Assembly: GCA_951394045.1 (NCBI GenBank)
Contig: OX596001.1
Coordinates: 434,001-498,000 of the forward strand
DNA length: 64,000 nucleotides
Origin: Nitzschia sp. DOCU1
Taxonomy: Eukaryota > Bacillariophyta > Bacillariophyceae > Bacillariales > Bacillariaceae
Direction: 5' to 3'
A program made the position numbers and the translations under genes. This document shows, one piece after another, positions 10,867 through 22,401 of the stretch. Each line of letters begins with the position of its first letter. The stretch's first letter is position 1. The notes below the pieces were generated by a model, which was not told the DNA's origin, did no database searches, and was given only the letters and a program-made list of their open reading frames with translations.

Positions 10867-12252
10867 ATGCCTTACCAGCCAGATGACGAGGAGGAAACGA
10901 CCAAGTTCTTGCCATCTGAGCATATAGGTAATAATAATGTGGAGTGTCGGCAGACGGGCGGGAAGAGTAGCACATTGGCAGCGGGATCGCTCCCACGGTT
11001 TTCTGGTGTCACGTTCCATGCCGTTGCCTTCACTGTCAATATTGTTTTGCTCTTGATTTCTATCTCTCTCAATAGTAAATCCTCCACCATGAAACATACA
11101 GCATCAACTGCTGTCGTTGTGGAAACAGGCAATATCACAAATTCCACAGGCACGACATCTGGATTTGACCCCTGGAAACAATCACCACAACCGCCGTCGC
11201 CATGGCGACCGCCACCGCCGCCACCACAACCCCTACAAGAAGCGATTGTGCGGAAAAATACTACTACTACGACTGGATACATTCCATACGACAAAATATT
11301 TGGACACGTCCACATGGCCAAGACTGGTGGAACCGAAATCAATGGCGAGTTAGCAGCTCACTTTGAAAGAGTATGCGGCCACAAGGGGTAAGAACAATCG
11401 TTGTCTGTGTTGAGTGACTGCAGTTAGATATCCGAGATCGTTTACCACGAAATTGTCATTCTTCAAACGCTCTCAAATTATTCAATGCGTCTGCACTTGT
11501 ATGACGGTGGATCAGATACAGTATGATGCCCATCAATTCAACAAGCGAATTCGGGCTAGAATGCCGAAAGACCCTATTAAAAACGGGGGTCCAGACCTAA
11601 TTTCTTACAAATACCATACGTTCAATCGCGGTCGAGTGGAGCCCAGAGTAATGCGGTAAGTCGTCACCCTACTTGCATCAGACCGAAGAACAAATATTGC
11701 TTATTCCCCCCACCCCATACATTTTTTCTGCCATCAAGGGAAATCGGCTACGAGGATTGTGATTATGTGTCCCTGGAAGCAGTCTGGCATTCATGGTCTA
11801 ACATTACCCAGATATGGCCCCTGGAGCTACATGTTCCCTGTCGGAAACCCTTGGATCACTTTATGTCGCAATGCAACTACATGAAGAAAACCTTTCACTG
11901 TGGGGCAGAAAATCTCGAGGACGAAGTGGAGGGATGTCTGCTGGGAATGGGTAGATTCCACAAGAACTTGACGACGCTTTCAAACGCTACCTTGAAATGT
12001 TTCAATCCCATTCCCATGGACCCATATCTGGAGTATATGAGTCAGTATTTGCAACGCAAACGAATTGAGACGGAATACTTTCATCGGGACACAAACCGAC
12101 CTCGAAACAAGACCAAGGAGTGTATATGGACGAATCAAACGGCGGCGGATCGTGTATTGGAGATTCTTCTTCGCTACGATTACTACAGCTTTTGTGAGGA
12201 ATGCATGGGGAGCGAGGATGACCTGTTGGCGGAGAAGAGAGTCTTCCAATAG
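10867..12252 (+). pseudogene. Sulfotransferase-like copy 5, frame-broken in exon 2
   Basis: Exons by homology: 10867-11387, 11516-11655 and 11739-12252. Exon 2 is 140 bases instead of the 141 in the other copies. The start of exon 2 reads ATACAGTATGATGCC where relatives have ATACAG(T/C)TATGATGCC, so one base is missing and the spliced sum (1175) is not a multiple of three. Everything else looks intact: tail, helix, loop 'HVHMAKTGGTE' (the GG form closest to classical sulfotransferases), 'CRKPLDHFMSQCN' and the C-terminus. It is nearly identical to the inverted copy at 1789-3156 over exon 1. It may be a young pseudogene, an assembly error in a TT pair, or use another donor (a GT after 'HFER' would restore the frame). 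Confidence 0.65.
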
Positions 12253-12707
12253 CAGTATAGTAGTGGTTGTACTAACGGGCGAGAAGTACGCCAATTCCGT
12301 TGCTCAGCTTCTGCACTACTGCTCTCTTCCTTAGAGATAATAGTGCCGTAGTACTACTGCTGTCGGCTCGAACTACGCGTAGTGATGTCACTGAGCACAA
12401 ACGTCTCCCCTATTGTGGTAGCCCATCGAGTCGAATGATTCGGCGCCTGGCGCATTGCCCGGGTCAGTTTTTAGTCGATCGCTGGCATGGCTCTATTTAT
12501 TTGACGCCCTCTCTGAAGTCTGAAGTTTTAACCCCCCTCACAATGGCGATGGGGAAAGCCTCTCTTGAATACCCGGCATGCACACTCTGTCTGGCTGGGA
12601 TTCTATTGGGTCACCACTATTGAATTCTGAGTTTTATTGGTAGTGATCGTTTTCACTTCGTTCGCTAATAAGAAGAAGTGTTAAAAAAGAGAGAACAGGA
12701 TTTCGCC
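12253..12707. other. Intergenic
   Basis: No gene recognised. It includes the 3' flank of copy 5 ('gagaagtacgccaattcc', as downstream of copy 3) and the leader of the glycosyltransferase gene. Confidence 0.5.
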
Positions 12708-13841
12708 ATGAGTCCCCCTTGCATCACCAAAGGCAAAAAGAAGCCTGTTGTTCGACTCCGGTATTGGACCACGATGGTTGGCATTTTGACATTTATGTTT
12801 GTGTATTCGATTATTGGATCTTGGAAGCTTTCCAAGGAGCTTCTTGTGACATCCTCTGATGCGGCTACTGCCATTCAGCATCATCCACCCTGTCGAAATC
12901 CTCCACCCACCAATTTTGAATTCTTGTGTCAAGACCCGGCGGTCCATTTCTTAAAAATCACTTCGCCGCCCATCCAAAAACCCAAGATTTTGTGCTTGGT
13001 ATTGACGCAATCGGCCAACCATGCCACTCGGATGCAAGCCGTAGTAGACACATGGGGCAGGAAATGCGATATCTTGATTGGCGCGAGTAATGCCACCGAT
13101 GCTGCCTTGCACACTTATCACATTGAATCTCGAGGAGGATATTGGGGTATTTGGGACAAGTTACTGCAAACCCTCAAACAGATTTTACAAGGCCAGTTGG
13201 GGGAAGCCCAAGACTTTGAGTGGATTCTCAAAGCGGACGATGACACCTACGTGATTATGGAGAATCTACAATCCTTTCTAGCGAATATTTCACACGACAA
13301 TCTCAATCAAAAGGAGCCACGCATCTATGGTCGTACCATGGCATGGCCCCGTCTCAAACGATTTCAAGACATGACGGGATGGTTTGGAGACACATTGAAC
13401 CGGGACTTTGGCAAGCGATTTTATTCCAAATTATCAGTCGATGAAACGCTCCGCTTTTCCCATGGCGGGCCTGGATACATTATGAATCGCGCCTACGCTC
13501 AACTTCTGGTGGATGCGTATTTCGACACCAGCGGCAATGCCATCAAGGGTGAAGTGGCGGAGGATATTGCCAATGCTGTTACCATGCTTTATCATGGAAT
13601 TCGTCCACGCAGTACCTTTGATTTGGATACAGGAAAAGAACGCATGCATCCCGAATCTCCGCAGACCATGTATCAGGATCCTATTTGGATGGAACGAATG
13701 CATCATGGAATGAAAGCGTCGGTTCACGGCCCAGGAGAAAAGTGTTGTTCTCCCACAAGCATTAGCTATCACTATGTGGCAGACTTTCAAATGCGTCTCT
13801 TGGACTATCAGCTTTACCACTGTCCACGATCTTCCATCTAG
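12708..13841 (+). CDS. Core-1 type beta-1,3-galactosyltransferase (GT31)
   Basis: 377 residues from the ATG at 12708, single exon. A short basic tail is followed by a membrane helix ('MVGILTFMFVYSIIG'), a type II Golgi topology. Then comes 'ILCLVLTQSANHATRMQAVVDTWGRKCD', the GT31 opening. The DxD-like metal site 'ADDDTYVIMENL' has its Asp triplet at 177-179. 'YWGIWDKLLQTLK', 'SHGGPGYIMNRAY' and 'VAEDIANAVTML' follow in the order found in animal C1GALT1 (T-synthase). The animal enzyme adds galactose to O-GalNAc; in an alga the acceptor may differ. The C-terminal Cys pair 'GEKCC..' also fits the family. It sits next to the sulfotransferase cluster, so a shared glycan pathway is possible but unproved. 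Confidence 0.88.
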   Translation: MSPPCITKGKKKPVVRLRYWTTMVGILTFMFVYSIIGSWKLSKELLVTSSDAATAIQHHPPCRNPPPTNFEFLCQDPAVHFLKITSPPIQKPKILCLVLTQSANHATRMQAVVDTWGRKCDILIGASNATDAALHTYHIESRGGYWGIWDKLLQTLKQILQGQLGEAQDFEWILKADDDTYVIMENLQSFLANISHDNLNQKEPRIYGRTMAWPRLKRFQDMTGWFGDTLNRDFGKRFYSKLSVDETLRFSHGGPGYIMNRAYAQLLVDAYFDTSGNAIKGEVAEDIANAVTMLYHGIRPRSTFDLDTGKERMHPESPQTMYQDPIWMERMHHGMKASVHGPGEKCCSPTSISYHYVADFQMRLLDYQLYHCPRSSI

Positions 13842-14313
13842 CTTTTGTATCGTGGGTAGAGTCGGATGCAGCGGAATCAACGGCGAGAAGTCGAGGGGAG
13901 GGAATGGGAGGCAGCTCTGCTCTCCGAGAATTGGAATAGAATCAGGAGGATAGAAGCTCAGCAGCTCCTTCCGAAGCACAAACCAGGAGTGCTCCCTTTC
14001 CACTTTTAGAGTGCTGTCGAGTCCAGTGTGACTCTTGTGGTATTCTAGCTCTAGCTGGAAAAGGCAGGTATTTGGTCATTGATACCCTTCCAGACGCGAC
14101 GGCGCTTTGATTCCAATAGTTTGATTGAATCAAGTGGATCGATTTCATTCGAGTGAGTCGTAGCTCGTATCCTTTTTTTTAGGTTCCGCATTGACAACAT
14201 TCCACGTTTGAAAAGATGGCTCGTCCCAGATCTTCGTTCATGGCATTATCGCATAGGAACTGGAAGACAGCAGCAACCACAAGGGTGTGAAAGGAAACCC
14301 AAAGAACAACAAT
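13842..14313. other. Intergenic
   Basis: Nothing recognised. Contains the leader of the kinase gene at 14314. Confidence 0.5.
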
Positions 14314-15549
14314 ATGAGCGAAGAATCTTCGTATCTTCCAGCGTGGATCAGCGATACCGAAATTGATCCTCGTTGGATTGAAAACGTCACGGACCTACGT
14401 GGCGTTGCGAAATGTTGTGTCCAAGACATTAGCAACGCGGGACGTCGACGGGAGGACATTCGAGAGGGAGCCACATTGAAACTGGACATTACGTTTCACA
14501 GTGATACAACACCACCACAAATGTCGCTGGTCATCAAACAAGTTCCACTGGCTGGACAGGCGCAAAGTCGACTGCTGGGGTTGGCCCGAGAAGCCTTATT
14601 TTACAAGCATTTGGCTCCCAAAGTCATGGCTTCACATGACACGATTATTCCAAAGATTTATTATGCGTTTGGTGACATGGTCTCGGGAGCCAAACTCGTC
14701 TTGATGGAAGACCTTTCCACCTCCTACATTGATTCAGGAATTCTCTTTGGCCCTGGCAATCCCAATAATTGGACTCGTGATTTGCCGGCCATGCTCTCTC
14801 AATCCTATCCACAAGGGCCACCACCCTCGAGCTTTCAAGTCGCCAATGATACTTTTTTAGCCATTGCGCAAGTCCATGCCACCTTTTGGAAGGATTCTTC
14901 GTTATTGGAATGCTCCTATTTGCGATGCGCCCAATGGATTCAAGGTCGGGACAAGTCGAGCTGGGAAGGTTCGCAAGCCTTTATTCAGGGTATTTGGAAC
15001 AACTTGCAACAAAACAATGCCATGGATACTGTGATTCAATGGGATCCGTTGGTACGGGCATGTACCACCCAAGCCATGGCAAACATTTCCTGGGAGGCCC
15101 AATTAAAACGACTCAATACTGCGACTAATTGGACGTTGGTCCACGGTGATTTTTGGCCTGGAAATGTGTTGGTGTCCACCACGAGAACCAGTGACTTGAA
15201 GCTACTTGATTGGGAAATGGTGGGACTTGGAAGTGGTCCTCAAGATTTGGGACAATACGTCCTGAGCAATATGGATCCTCAAGAACGACGAGATTGTGAA
15301 CGACAATTGGTTCAAAATTATTACAATGAACTTGTCAAGTGCGGCGTTTCCCCTGACGAGTTTGCCTGGGACGAGTGTTGGAAGGAATATCAAATTGGTG
15401 GGATCGAGCGATGGCTTTGGTTTCTAGTGTACTTTATAGGTCAAGAAGGTCCGTTGCTACAATGGGCTCAATTCTTTCATGATCAAATCCTAGCTTTCTT
15501 GAAAGATCACGACATTCGACCCGAAGATCTTGGCCAGCCGAGGCCCTAA
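14314..15549 (+). CDS. APH/CHK-like small-molecule kinase
   Basis: 411 residues in one exon. N-lobe: 'MSLVIKQVPL' (ATP-contacting Lys) and 'EALFYKHLAPKV'. Hinge: 'LVLMEDLS'. Catalytic loop 'LVHGDFWPGNVL' at about 275-286 with the Asp at 279 and Asn at 284. The metal-binding 'LLDWE' has its Asp at 299, followed by 'GPQDLGQYVLSN'. This order is that of the aminoglycoside phosphotransferase fold, closest to the ecdysteroid-kinase-like/CHK group (DUF1679) that phosphorylates small alcohols. Substrate is not predictable, and aminoglycoside resistance should not be assumed. No targeting peptide or membrane segment is evident. Confidence 0.8.
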   Translation: MSEESSYLPAWISDTEIDPRWIENVTDLRGVAKCCVQDISNAGRRREDIREGATLKLDITFHSDTTPPQMSLVIKQVPLAGQAQSRLLGLAREALFYKHLAPKVMASHDTIIPKIYYAFGDMVSGAKLVLMEDLSTSYIDSGILFGPGNPNNWTRDLPAMLSQSYPQGPPPSSFQVANDTFLAIAQVHATFWKDSSLLECSYLRCAQWIQGRDKSSWEGSQAFIQGIWNNLQQNNAMDTVIQWDPLVRACTTQAMANISWEAQLKRLNTATNWTLVHGDFWPGNVLVSTTRTSDLKLLDWEMVGLGSGPQDLGQYVLSNMDPQERRDCERQLVQNYYNELVKCGVSPDEFAWDECWKEYQIGGIERWLWFLVYFIGQEGPLLQWAQFFHDQILAFLKDHDIRPEDLGQPRP

Positions 15550-16588
15550 ATTTGGCCAAAAGAAAAGGTTATGAAGGATTTCGTCCAAACTTGGCTGCAA
15601 AAAGTTTGATCCTTCATTCTCCTCCAAGTGTAAATCTATAAGTGTAAATCTGCTACCAGGTACAATTAGACTGTTACTATTAGGCTGAGCTACACAGACA
15701 AAGCGGCCTCTTCCCAATGGCGTCGTTTTGGACCGAGTCACGCCATAGCTGCAGTGGGGGTAGTCGAACGAATCAACGCAAGTATAATTACTCAATAGGG
15801 CATAGTTTTCGGTCGTGTAAAGCAATAAAATTGCTGCAGAACACTCTATGTCGTAGTCGACGTAATCTACCGCGGAAAAGTAGTCGAATGTGCTATAATT
15901 CTTCCAAAAAGGGTTATATCTTTTTTTCATGAGGAACTGTCTCCCTGTTAGATTCGCCGTAGAAGTCGGCTCGGGCATTGTTTTTATTATGGGTTACGTT
16001 CGCGGCGATGTCGCACGTTTGGCTCTTCATGACACTTTTCAGTCCAGAGATTAAAGTTATTACATATGCCTTTTGGTCGCGGATGGGATAAATAACCGTA
16101 TGGTTAACTTTTTCGAATAACACCGAAACGCCATGCTGGAAAGTTGTTATTTGCGGATTACAACGCATTTGGTGGTGGCAGGCTACTTTCGTGCACGTTG
16201 GGTTGGCCTACCCGACCAGTGCGCAAGAGGCTACCACGCGGATTGCGTGTCGCCGCTATCCGGCATGCTCATGTAGCATGTGGCGTCTGGCGTGTATCCA
16301 TCCCCCCGTTTCCGTTCGATGGGCATCTTTCTTCGATCAAGAAGAACCTCCCGAGAGACCCTCATTTTCGCGCTTCCTTCGAGACGCCGCAGGAGATACT
16401 GGGATTTCTATCTTTTGGATTCATTACTGTCAACCTGGGTTCTACCAGAGAGCCGTCTGAACGATCAAGAGTGAGATTCGGAACTGGATTCCAAAAGTGG
16501 AAAAGCTCATCTGTCGCATTTTCGCCCCTGGTAGTCGCTCGCATGTTTCTTCAGCGTTTCGCTATCAGTCAACGAATAACACCTTAAG
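15550..16588. other. Intergenic, about 1 kb
   Basis: No gene supported. A 162-codon minus-strand frame overlapping the kinase 3' end and a 147-codon plus-strand frame at 16144-16587 have no recognisable features. The latter lies in the GC-rich leader of the gene at 16589. Confidence 0.45.
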
Positions 16589-19500
16589 ATGTCGGCTCCC
16601 CGTCCTGTCCACACGTTATCCAGAGAACTCCGGGAGACTCCGGACGAGGCGGAACCCAGCTATTCCTACGAGGATAGTGCATTTCTAGGCGGCCTGGAAG
16701 ACGATGTGGAAGATGAGTTCCACCGGCGTCTAGCCAGCAACAGTAAACAACGAGACAGTTCAGGAGCTGCAGTAGGAGGTGGGCCTTTAGGCCCAGCTTC
16801 TAGTCAAGTGGGAATCGGTGGCGCTGCTTTAGGTGCTGGAGGGGGAAGCAGCTTTTGGAGAACGGATATGCCAGTAGGGGCTCTCCCTTTGCAACCTGTG
16901 ACCCTAAAGGAGCGAAAAAGTTCGGGTGGGTTATTAGGAGCCGCACTGCAGTTGCATTCTCAATCTAGCAATGTTTCGGATGGGGCTTCCTCTTCCAATC
17001 AGGCGAAAGCCGGCAAGGATAAGAGTTCTGCCAAAATAAGCAACTCAAATGGAGAGCCTTCGGTAGGTGTTTGTGGCGTGCTATTGTTGTTCAACTCTGG
17101 CAGGAATCTGCTGCCTTTCCCATTTGAAATCGCTTATCGCCTGTTCCTTTGTTTCCTTATCCCCTTTTCTTGTATCATTCAGCGCGTCAACTCGAACGGG
17201 ATCACCGGGACTCCCCAGGACTATCGAAGAGCGGGTTCCAATGTCAGCCAGGGATCGATAGGAAGTGGCGGGGGAGCAGCAAGCAATCCTTTGCGAGATA
17301 CCAAAAAGAATATTTCCAAGCAGCGTGCCGAAGCCCGGCGATTAAAACTGGACAGCCACCTAAACGAGGTCGATATCGGTCATGTGGTCGAAGTCCCAAC
17401 AACAGTTGCGTCAATGAGTCCTCTACGGACTAGCGCAGTAAATGGAGATCATCCTGCTGGTAGCGATGATGCGCATTCGCATTATACCAATGGTGCAGGT
17501 ACGACAACTACGAAAGATGGCGCGGAATCCTTGGCTTCAAACGATAGTAGCGATGCAGGCAGCCCCAGTGCCGCGACTCGTAGTACCTCGGCGGCGAGCA
17601 GTACGACGGGGGGGCTGTTTTATGGCGGCAACAAATCCACTCCGAATCGGTCGAGTGGGGGTGGCGTCTTGTTTGGCAAGTCTTCCAGTCTCATCTTCCC
17701 CACTGGTGTCGAACCTCCTACGGGAAACGACACAACAGTAGACTCGGGGAATAGCAAGCGACACAAGATCAACATTTTGCTCGATCAATGTGAGACAATC
17801 CGATTTCCATTCAAGAAAAAGCTTATGTTAACTTCTCTGGGCTTGACGGCGGCCGATATTCCTGTGAAGGATTTGTATGGGACCAATCTAGGAAATTCTT
17901 TGCACAAGCTTTCGCTTGCTGGAAATCGGCTTTCGACTATTCCACCCAAGTTGGTAACGTGCCTCCCCACTCTGAAAACGCTAGATCTTTCCCAATGCGA
18001 GCTTCATCAACTTCCGGAACGATGGAATTTGCCACAGCTTAAACGCCTCAATCTATCCCACAATCGACTGACTGACTTCCCAGAGGAGGTACGTGGGCGA
18101 GGATGCTTTCATTGCCTCACTGAATCTCCTTTTGCCTTATCTAACAACGTTTCCGCCATCAGAGTATGCTAGAGGGACTCCCAGAGCTTTCCGAACTTAA
18201 TATGTACGGCAACAAAGTTAGCGTAATTGTTGTCCCAAACAACCCGAAGCTCCTTTCAAAATTGGAAACTCTGAATCTCGGCTACAACGATCTTGCCTAT
18301 ATTCCGGATGATTTGGATCGTCTGAAGAGTTTGAGGACGCTCAAGGTCATGAACAATTTTTTGGAAAAGATTCCCATGCGCGTTTGTGACATGGAGCTCA
18401 AGACGATAGACGTATCCAGCAATCCAGTCATTCAGCCACCAATTGAAACTTGTGAGCGAGGAATTTGTAGCATGAAGCGCTATTATCACTGCTTGCGGAT
18501 GGAGGAACAATCCAAGCAAAAGGCGCTAGAAGCTCTTCAGTCGAAGGCATCTCGACAGAACAAGAAGCAGCCTAAGACGAAGAGCAAAATGTTCACTCTA
18601 GCAAAACCACAACGGATCATGCAAATCAGCCTTGGACGAAAATCATCGGAAGACTCCGGGTCCCAAACGAATTCCGCCTTGCCTGGCGAGACGACGAGCA
18701 GCGCACACATAACGGAAGCTAGCACCCGAGAGTTTGAGAAGGCCACTCCCACTACGCAAAAGCGATCCGTAAGCATCAATGTCCCCCCTGTTTTTTCCGG
18801 CCCCCCGAAATCGAGATCGGCGGCATTTTCGCTGGATTCTCATGATGAACCGAGAAGAGCAACGAGCTTAGATTCTAGTTCACTCGCGCAGCGATCTGCA
18901 GGTGAAGCCGTCAAACATGTCAGAATGCCTCCCACCCCCGAGATGGAAACTTCAAACGCTTCAGTGGAAGGTGCTTCAGTCGAAGAGCTGAATCTTGTCA
19001 ATAATTTTGATGAAGTTACTGTAAACGACACACTGAAAGTTATATTTGTCGGCATGGCCATGGCTGGGAAGACCTCCATGATCAAGCGATTGATTGAAGG
19101 GGAGAATGCTATCGTCCCAAAGCGTGATGAGCGAACGGTGGGCGTTGATATCTACGAATGGGACCCCAAAGACGACCGGCGTTTCGAGCATATTGATAGC
19201 CGGATTGACCTCGGCGACAAGGAGCTCGATGAACTGTGTGGAGATGTGAATGTCAAGTTTAGCGTATGGGATTTCGCTGGCCAGCACGTCTACCACGCAA
19301 CGCATGAGCTTTTCTTTTCGCCCCGCGCCTTGTACGTCCTCGTTTGGGATATGGGCGCCACAAATCCTGCCACCAAGGCTCGGAAATCGGATTTTGAGGC
19401 CCAGAAAGGCCCCTTCTCGCTGAACTACGATTCGGACAATGACTCTGACGATGACGACGATTTTACCATGGAGGAAGAGCTGATAAGGGCGGACAGAGCC

Positions 19501-22401
19501 TTGAAACGCGATATCGACGATAAGATCCAGTTCTGGGTGGACTGTATCCAATCCAGCGCTCCCGGGGCGGCCATCCTTCCAGTTGCCAGTTTCGACGACC
19601 TTTTCGCGACGAATCCTCAAGAAGCAAAGCGACGATGTAATATTCTGAAACAACGACTTCTGGAACATGAAGCCAGAAGAATAGCAGGAATCAAACAGCG
19701 TCTCAGCGCCTATGTTGAGAACAATCGGGCCAACGACGAGGGTGCCCTGAGGTTACGAAAGCTCCTGTGCGACTACACGCGACCCAAGCTTATATTTGGC
19801 GACACCGAGGACGATGCGGTAATTCGCGTTAGCGGAACCAAATACACTGGGTTTGCGGACTTGACAGAGCGTATCATCAACATTGCTACCGGCCGTGAGA
19901 AAGCTCAGATGAAGTATCCTATCTTCCGTGGTCACGTGGGGGCTCGAATCCCTCGTATGCGCTTGGAAGTTCGGGAAGCAGTTCGACGAATGCGAGATCG
20001 CTTCAAGGTCGTTGAATGGGGCTTCCTCATCAACCAGTTAAAGGGTAATGGGCTGACAAACGCGGAGGACATTAGTGACGCGCTCCACTTTTTGACCAAT
20101 ATCGGAGAGCTCTCGTACTTTGGCGGCGTCAACCCTAGCAGAGATGATTCGATTGAAAATGTGGACGACGAATGGGCTAAGAACTCTAAGCGGGCATCAA
20201 TGTCACTGATGGGGAGCGGAGATGACGTTTCAGCACTTAGTGAAGACGAAGATTTGGATGACGAAACCGACGATAATCCATACCTATCCATCGACAATAC
20301 TACCATGACGATGCCCACTACTGAAACTGGCTCCATTTCGACACTCGGTGATACTCTTTCGGGTGGTCTCTCTCAGTTCGTCTTTTTGAATCCGCGATGG
20401 CTAGTTGCCGCAGTTGCATGCATTTTACGGCACGACCTTGACCGAGAAATACAAGAGACCCGCCGCGCCTTGGCGCATGGACACAAATATATCAAACGAG
20501 GTGATAGCTTCTACGAGGCAAATTTGAATTGCCCAGTCATCACAGCAGATGATGCGTGCATGCTCTGGCAAGCAAAGAAATTCACGAAAAAGGCCGCCGA
20601 GAGAGTCGAGGAATACTCGAACAACATGCCAGTAAAGCCATTCGAATTCTTGCAACTTCTACTTATTCGATTCGGCGTCTTTGTTCCCATTGATCTTGGT
20701 ATCGAGAAGGCTTTTCTTGGTGGCAAAGAGTATGCCCGTCGCCTGTCTAACGACGATGACAAGCCCGAGGAAATCACAATCGGCCAATCCAATTCGATCC
20801 TAAAGGCAACTTTCTTCTTTCTACCCAGTCTGCTAGGACCAGGCGAGCCTGCCGAGGCGTGGACATACAAGAGCACCGATTCATGGAAAGCAACGCTTTG
20901 CCATTCTGTTCTTTTCCCAGACGGTGTCCCCCCTGGCCTCATGGAACGGATCAATGCTTCCGTCTTGAGCAACATCTACGCCATCGCTCACAGGCAAGAA
21001 CAATTAACGTACCGAGGCTTCGACGGAACCCACGTGGCTACACATGAAGGCCAACTGACGGTCAAAGAAGTGCTGTGTTGGCGAACGGCCTTCCTGGTGA
21101 AGGTGGGAATGCAACTTGGAGGCGAGAACAAGGAGAGTATTGTCGAAGTTTTCTGCGGCCTTGTCGACAAGGAATCACATCTCTGTGTCGGCAGCGATTC
21201 TATGCTCTCGGGAATGAGACGCCTTGTCACAAGCGGCAAAGGGCAAGAAGGTGATGGCGGACGAAAGATTTGGAAGGGTGGCTACCTCATCGTTTTGAAA
21301 GCCGTCCAAAAGGTAATGGACGAATACGGTGGCCTTGAGTACGAGAAGCAAGGCTTCTGCCCCGAATGCATCTCGAAGAAAGCTGTGGCCGAAGCCGCCT
21401 CATGGGACTTCACTCAAATTCGAAATGCAGTGAAAGATGGAGAGACGGTAATGCGTTGTACCCATGGTCACCGAGTTGATACTCGACTCGTCGCCGGGCC
21501 CTTGGGGAACCTCCAACCTAGACCAAGCACGGGCATTAGCCAAAACAACCAAGACCCAGTCGTCCCTATCCATGACTTGCTTAGAGCAGTTGTGGTTGTC
21601 GGTTTGTGGGACGGACATTCGAAGTCCAGGAAGGTCATTCGTGTCGGATCTGGCTTCATTGCCGACAAGAAGAGAGGCCTGATTGTCACTGCTAGCCATA
21701 CTTTGATGAACATTTGGGGCGACAAGAGCACACCCTTTGGAGAGAATTACTACGGGCTACGGAATGGCAAGGTCGTCATCGGCATCATTCCGAGGACGAA
21801 AGGCGAGGATACTGGAACCGAAGCAGTCTTCCGTTACTTTGCCAAGATTGTCGCTAAAGATCCATTCATCGATCAAGGAGTCTGCCATTTGGATGCTTGC
21901 GTCCTGAAAATCACAACCAGGATGGAGAACGACGTTGTAGGAAACGGAGAGGGGTGTGGAGATCAGCCGGAACGCCTCCTCCTCAACAATCCGATCGCCT
22001 TGAAGCAGGAGAAGTTGCACCAATTGAAGATAACGGATAAGTGCCATTTGGAGGAGCAAGTCCGCATCGTTGGCTATAACCAAGGCGGCGAGGGACTACT
22101 GGGGCCTGGTGTGAGCCTCAATCGATACGTTGACTTTGCTCGAGGATACATTTCAAAGATTTATTCGGCCGGAGAAAGCACCACTAACGATGACCAACCT
22201 CGTCACCGGTTCAAGCCGAGGGAAGAGATCGTCGTCATTTGTCCGACCATCGGAGGCCACAGTGGTGGACCCTGCGTCAACCAGCAGGGAGAGGTCATTG
22301 GCATTCTCAGCCGCGCCGATCCCGCCGAAAACCATCGTTGCTACTTGGTTCCCACCTATGAGTGGAGATCACTTCTCAGGGAGGCCAAGAATGCCCTCTA
22401 G
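16589..22401 (+). CDS. LRR-ROCO GTPase with C-terminal trypsin-like serine protease
   Basis: Exons 16589-17062, 17183-18088 and 18163-22401, phase 0 introns; 1872 residues. About 1-400 is Ser/Gly-rich and disordered. Leucine-rich repeats run from about 410 to 560 ('LHKLSLAGNRLSTIPPKL', 'LKRLNLSHNRLTDFP'). A linker leads to the Roc G domain: P-loop 'GMAMAGKTS' (757-765, Lys763), 'TVGVDIYEW', G3 'DFAGQ' (830-834). COR follows from about 1048, with 'FLNPRWLVAAVACIL'. A CPEC...CxHGH element lies at 1525-1561. From about 1603 comes a trypsin fold: 'GSGFIADKKRGLIVTASH' (His1639), 'HLDACVLKI' (Asp1704) and 'IGGHSGGPC' (Ser1827), with 'GEVIGILS' after the Ser. ROCO proteins are nucleotide-switched dimers, usually with a kinase or death-type partner domain. 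A nucleotide-gated protease is inferred. The G4 motif was not identified. The first intron is 120 bases and stop-free, so intron retention would keep the frame. Confidence 0.85.

Noticed and set aside
12708..13841. First thought to be another sulfotransferase family member because of the similar topology and location
   Set aside because: It has the GT31 motifs and DDD site and lacks the PAPS-like loop.
14314..15549. Antibiotic (aminoglycoside) resistance kinase
   Set aside because: Only the shared APH fold motifs are present; the CHK-like group is a better fit in a eukaryote.
15490..15978. 162-codon minus-strand frame overlapping the kinase 3' end
   Set aside because: No start context, no recognisable motif, and half of it is antisense to a well supported gene.
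16144..16587. 147-codon plus-strand frame just before the ROCO gene
   Set aside because: Arg/Pro-rich sequence in a GC-rich leader with no domain; ends one base before the ROCO ATG.
18976..19668. 230-codon frame antisense to the ROCO G domain
   Set aside because: A shadow of conserved coding sequence; no independent features.
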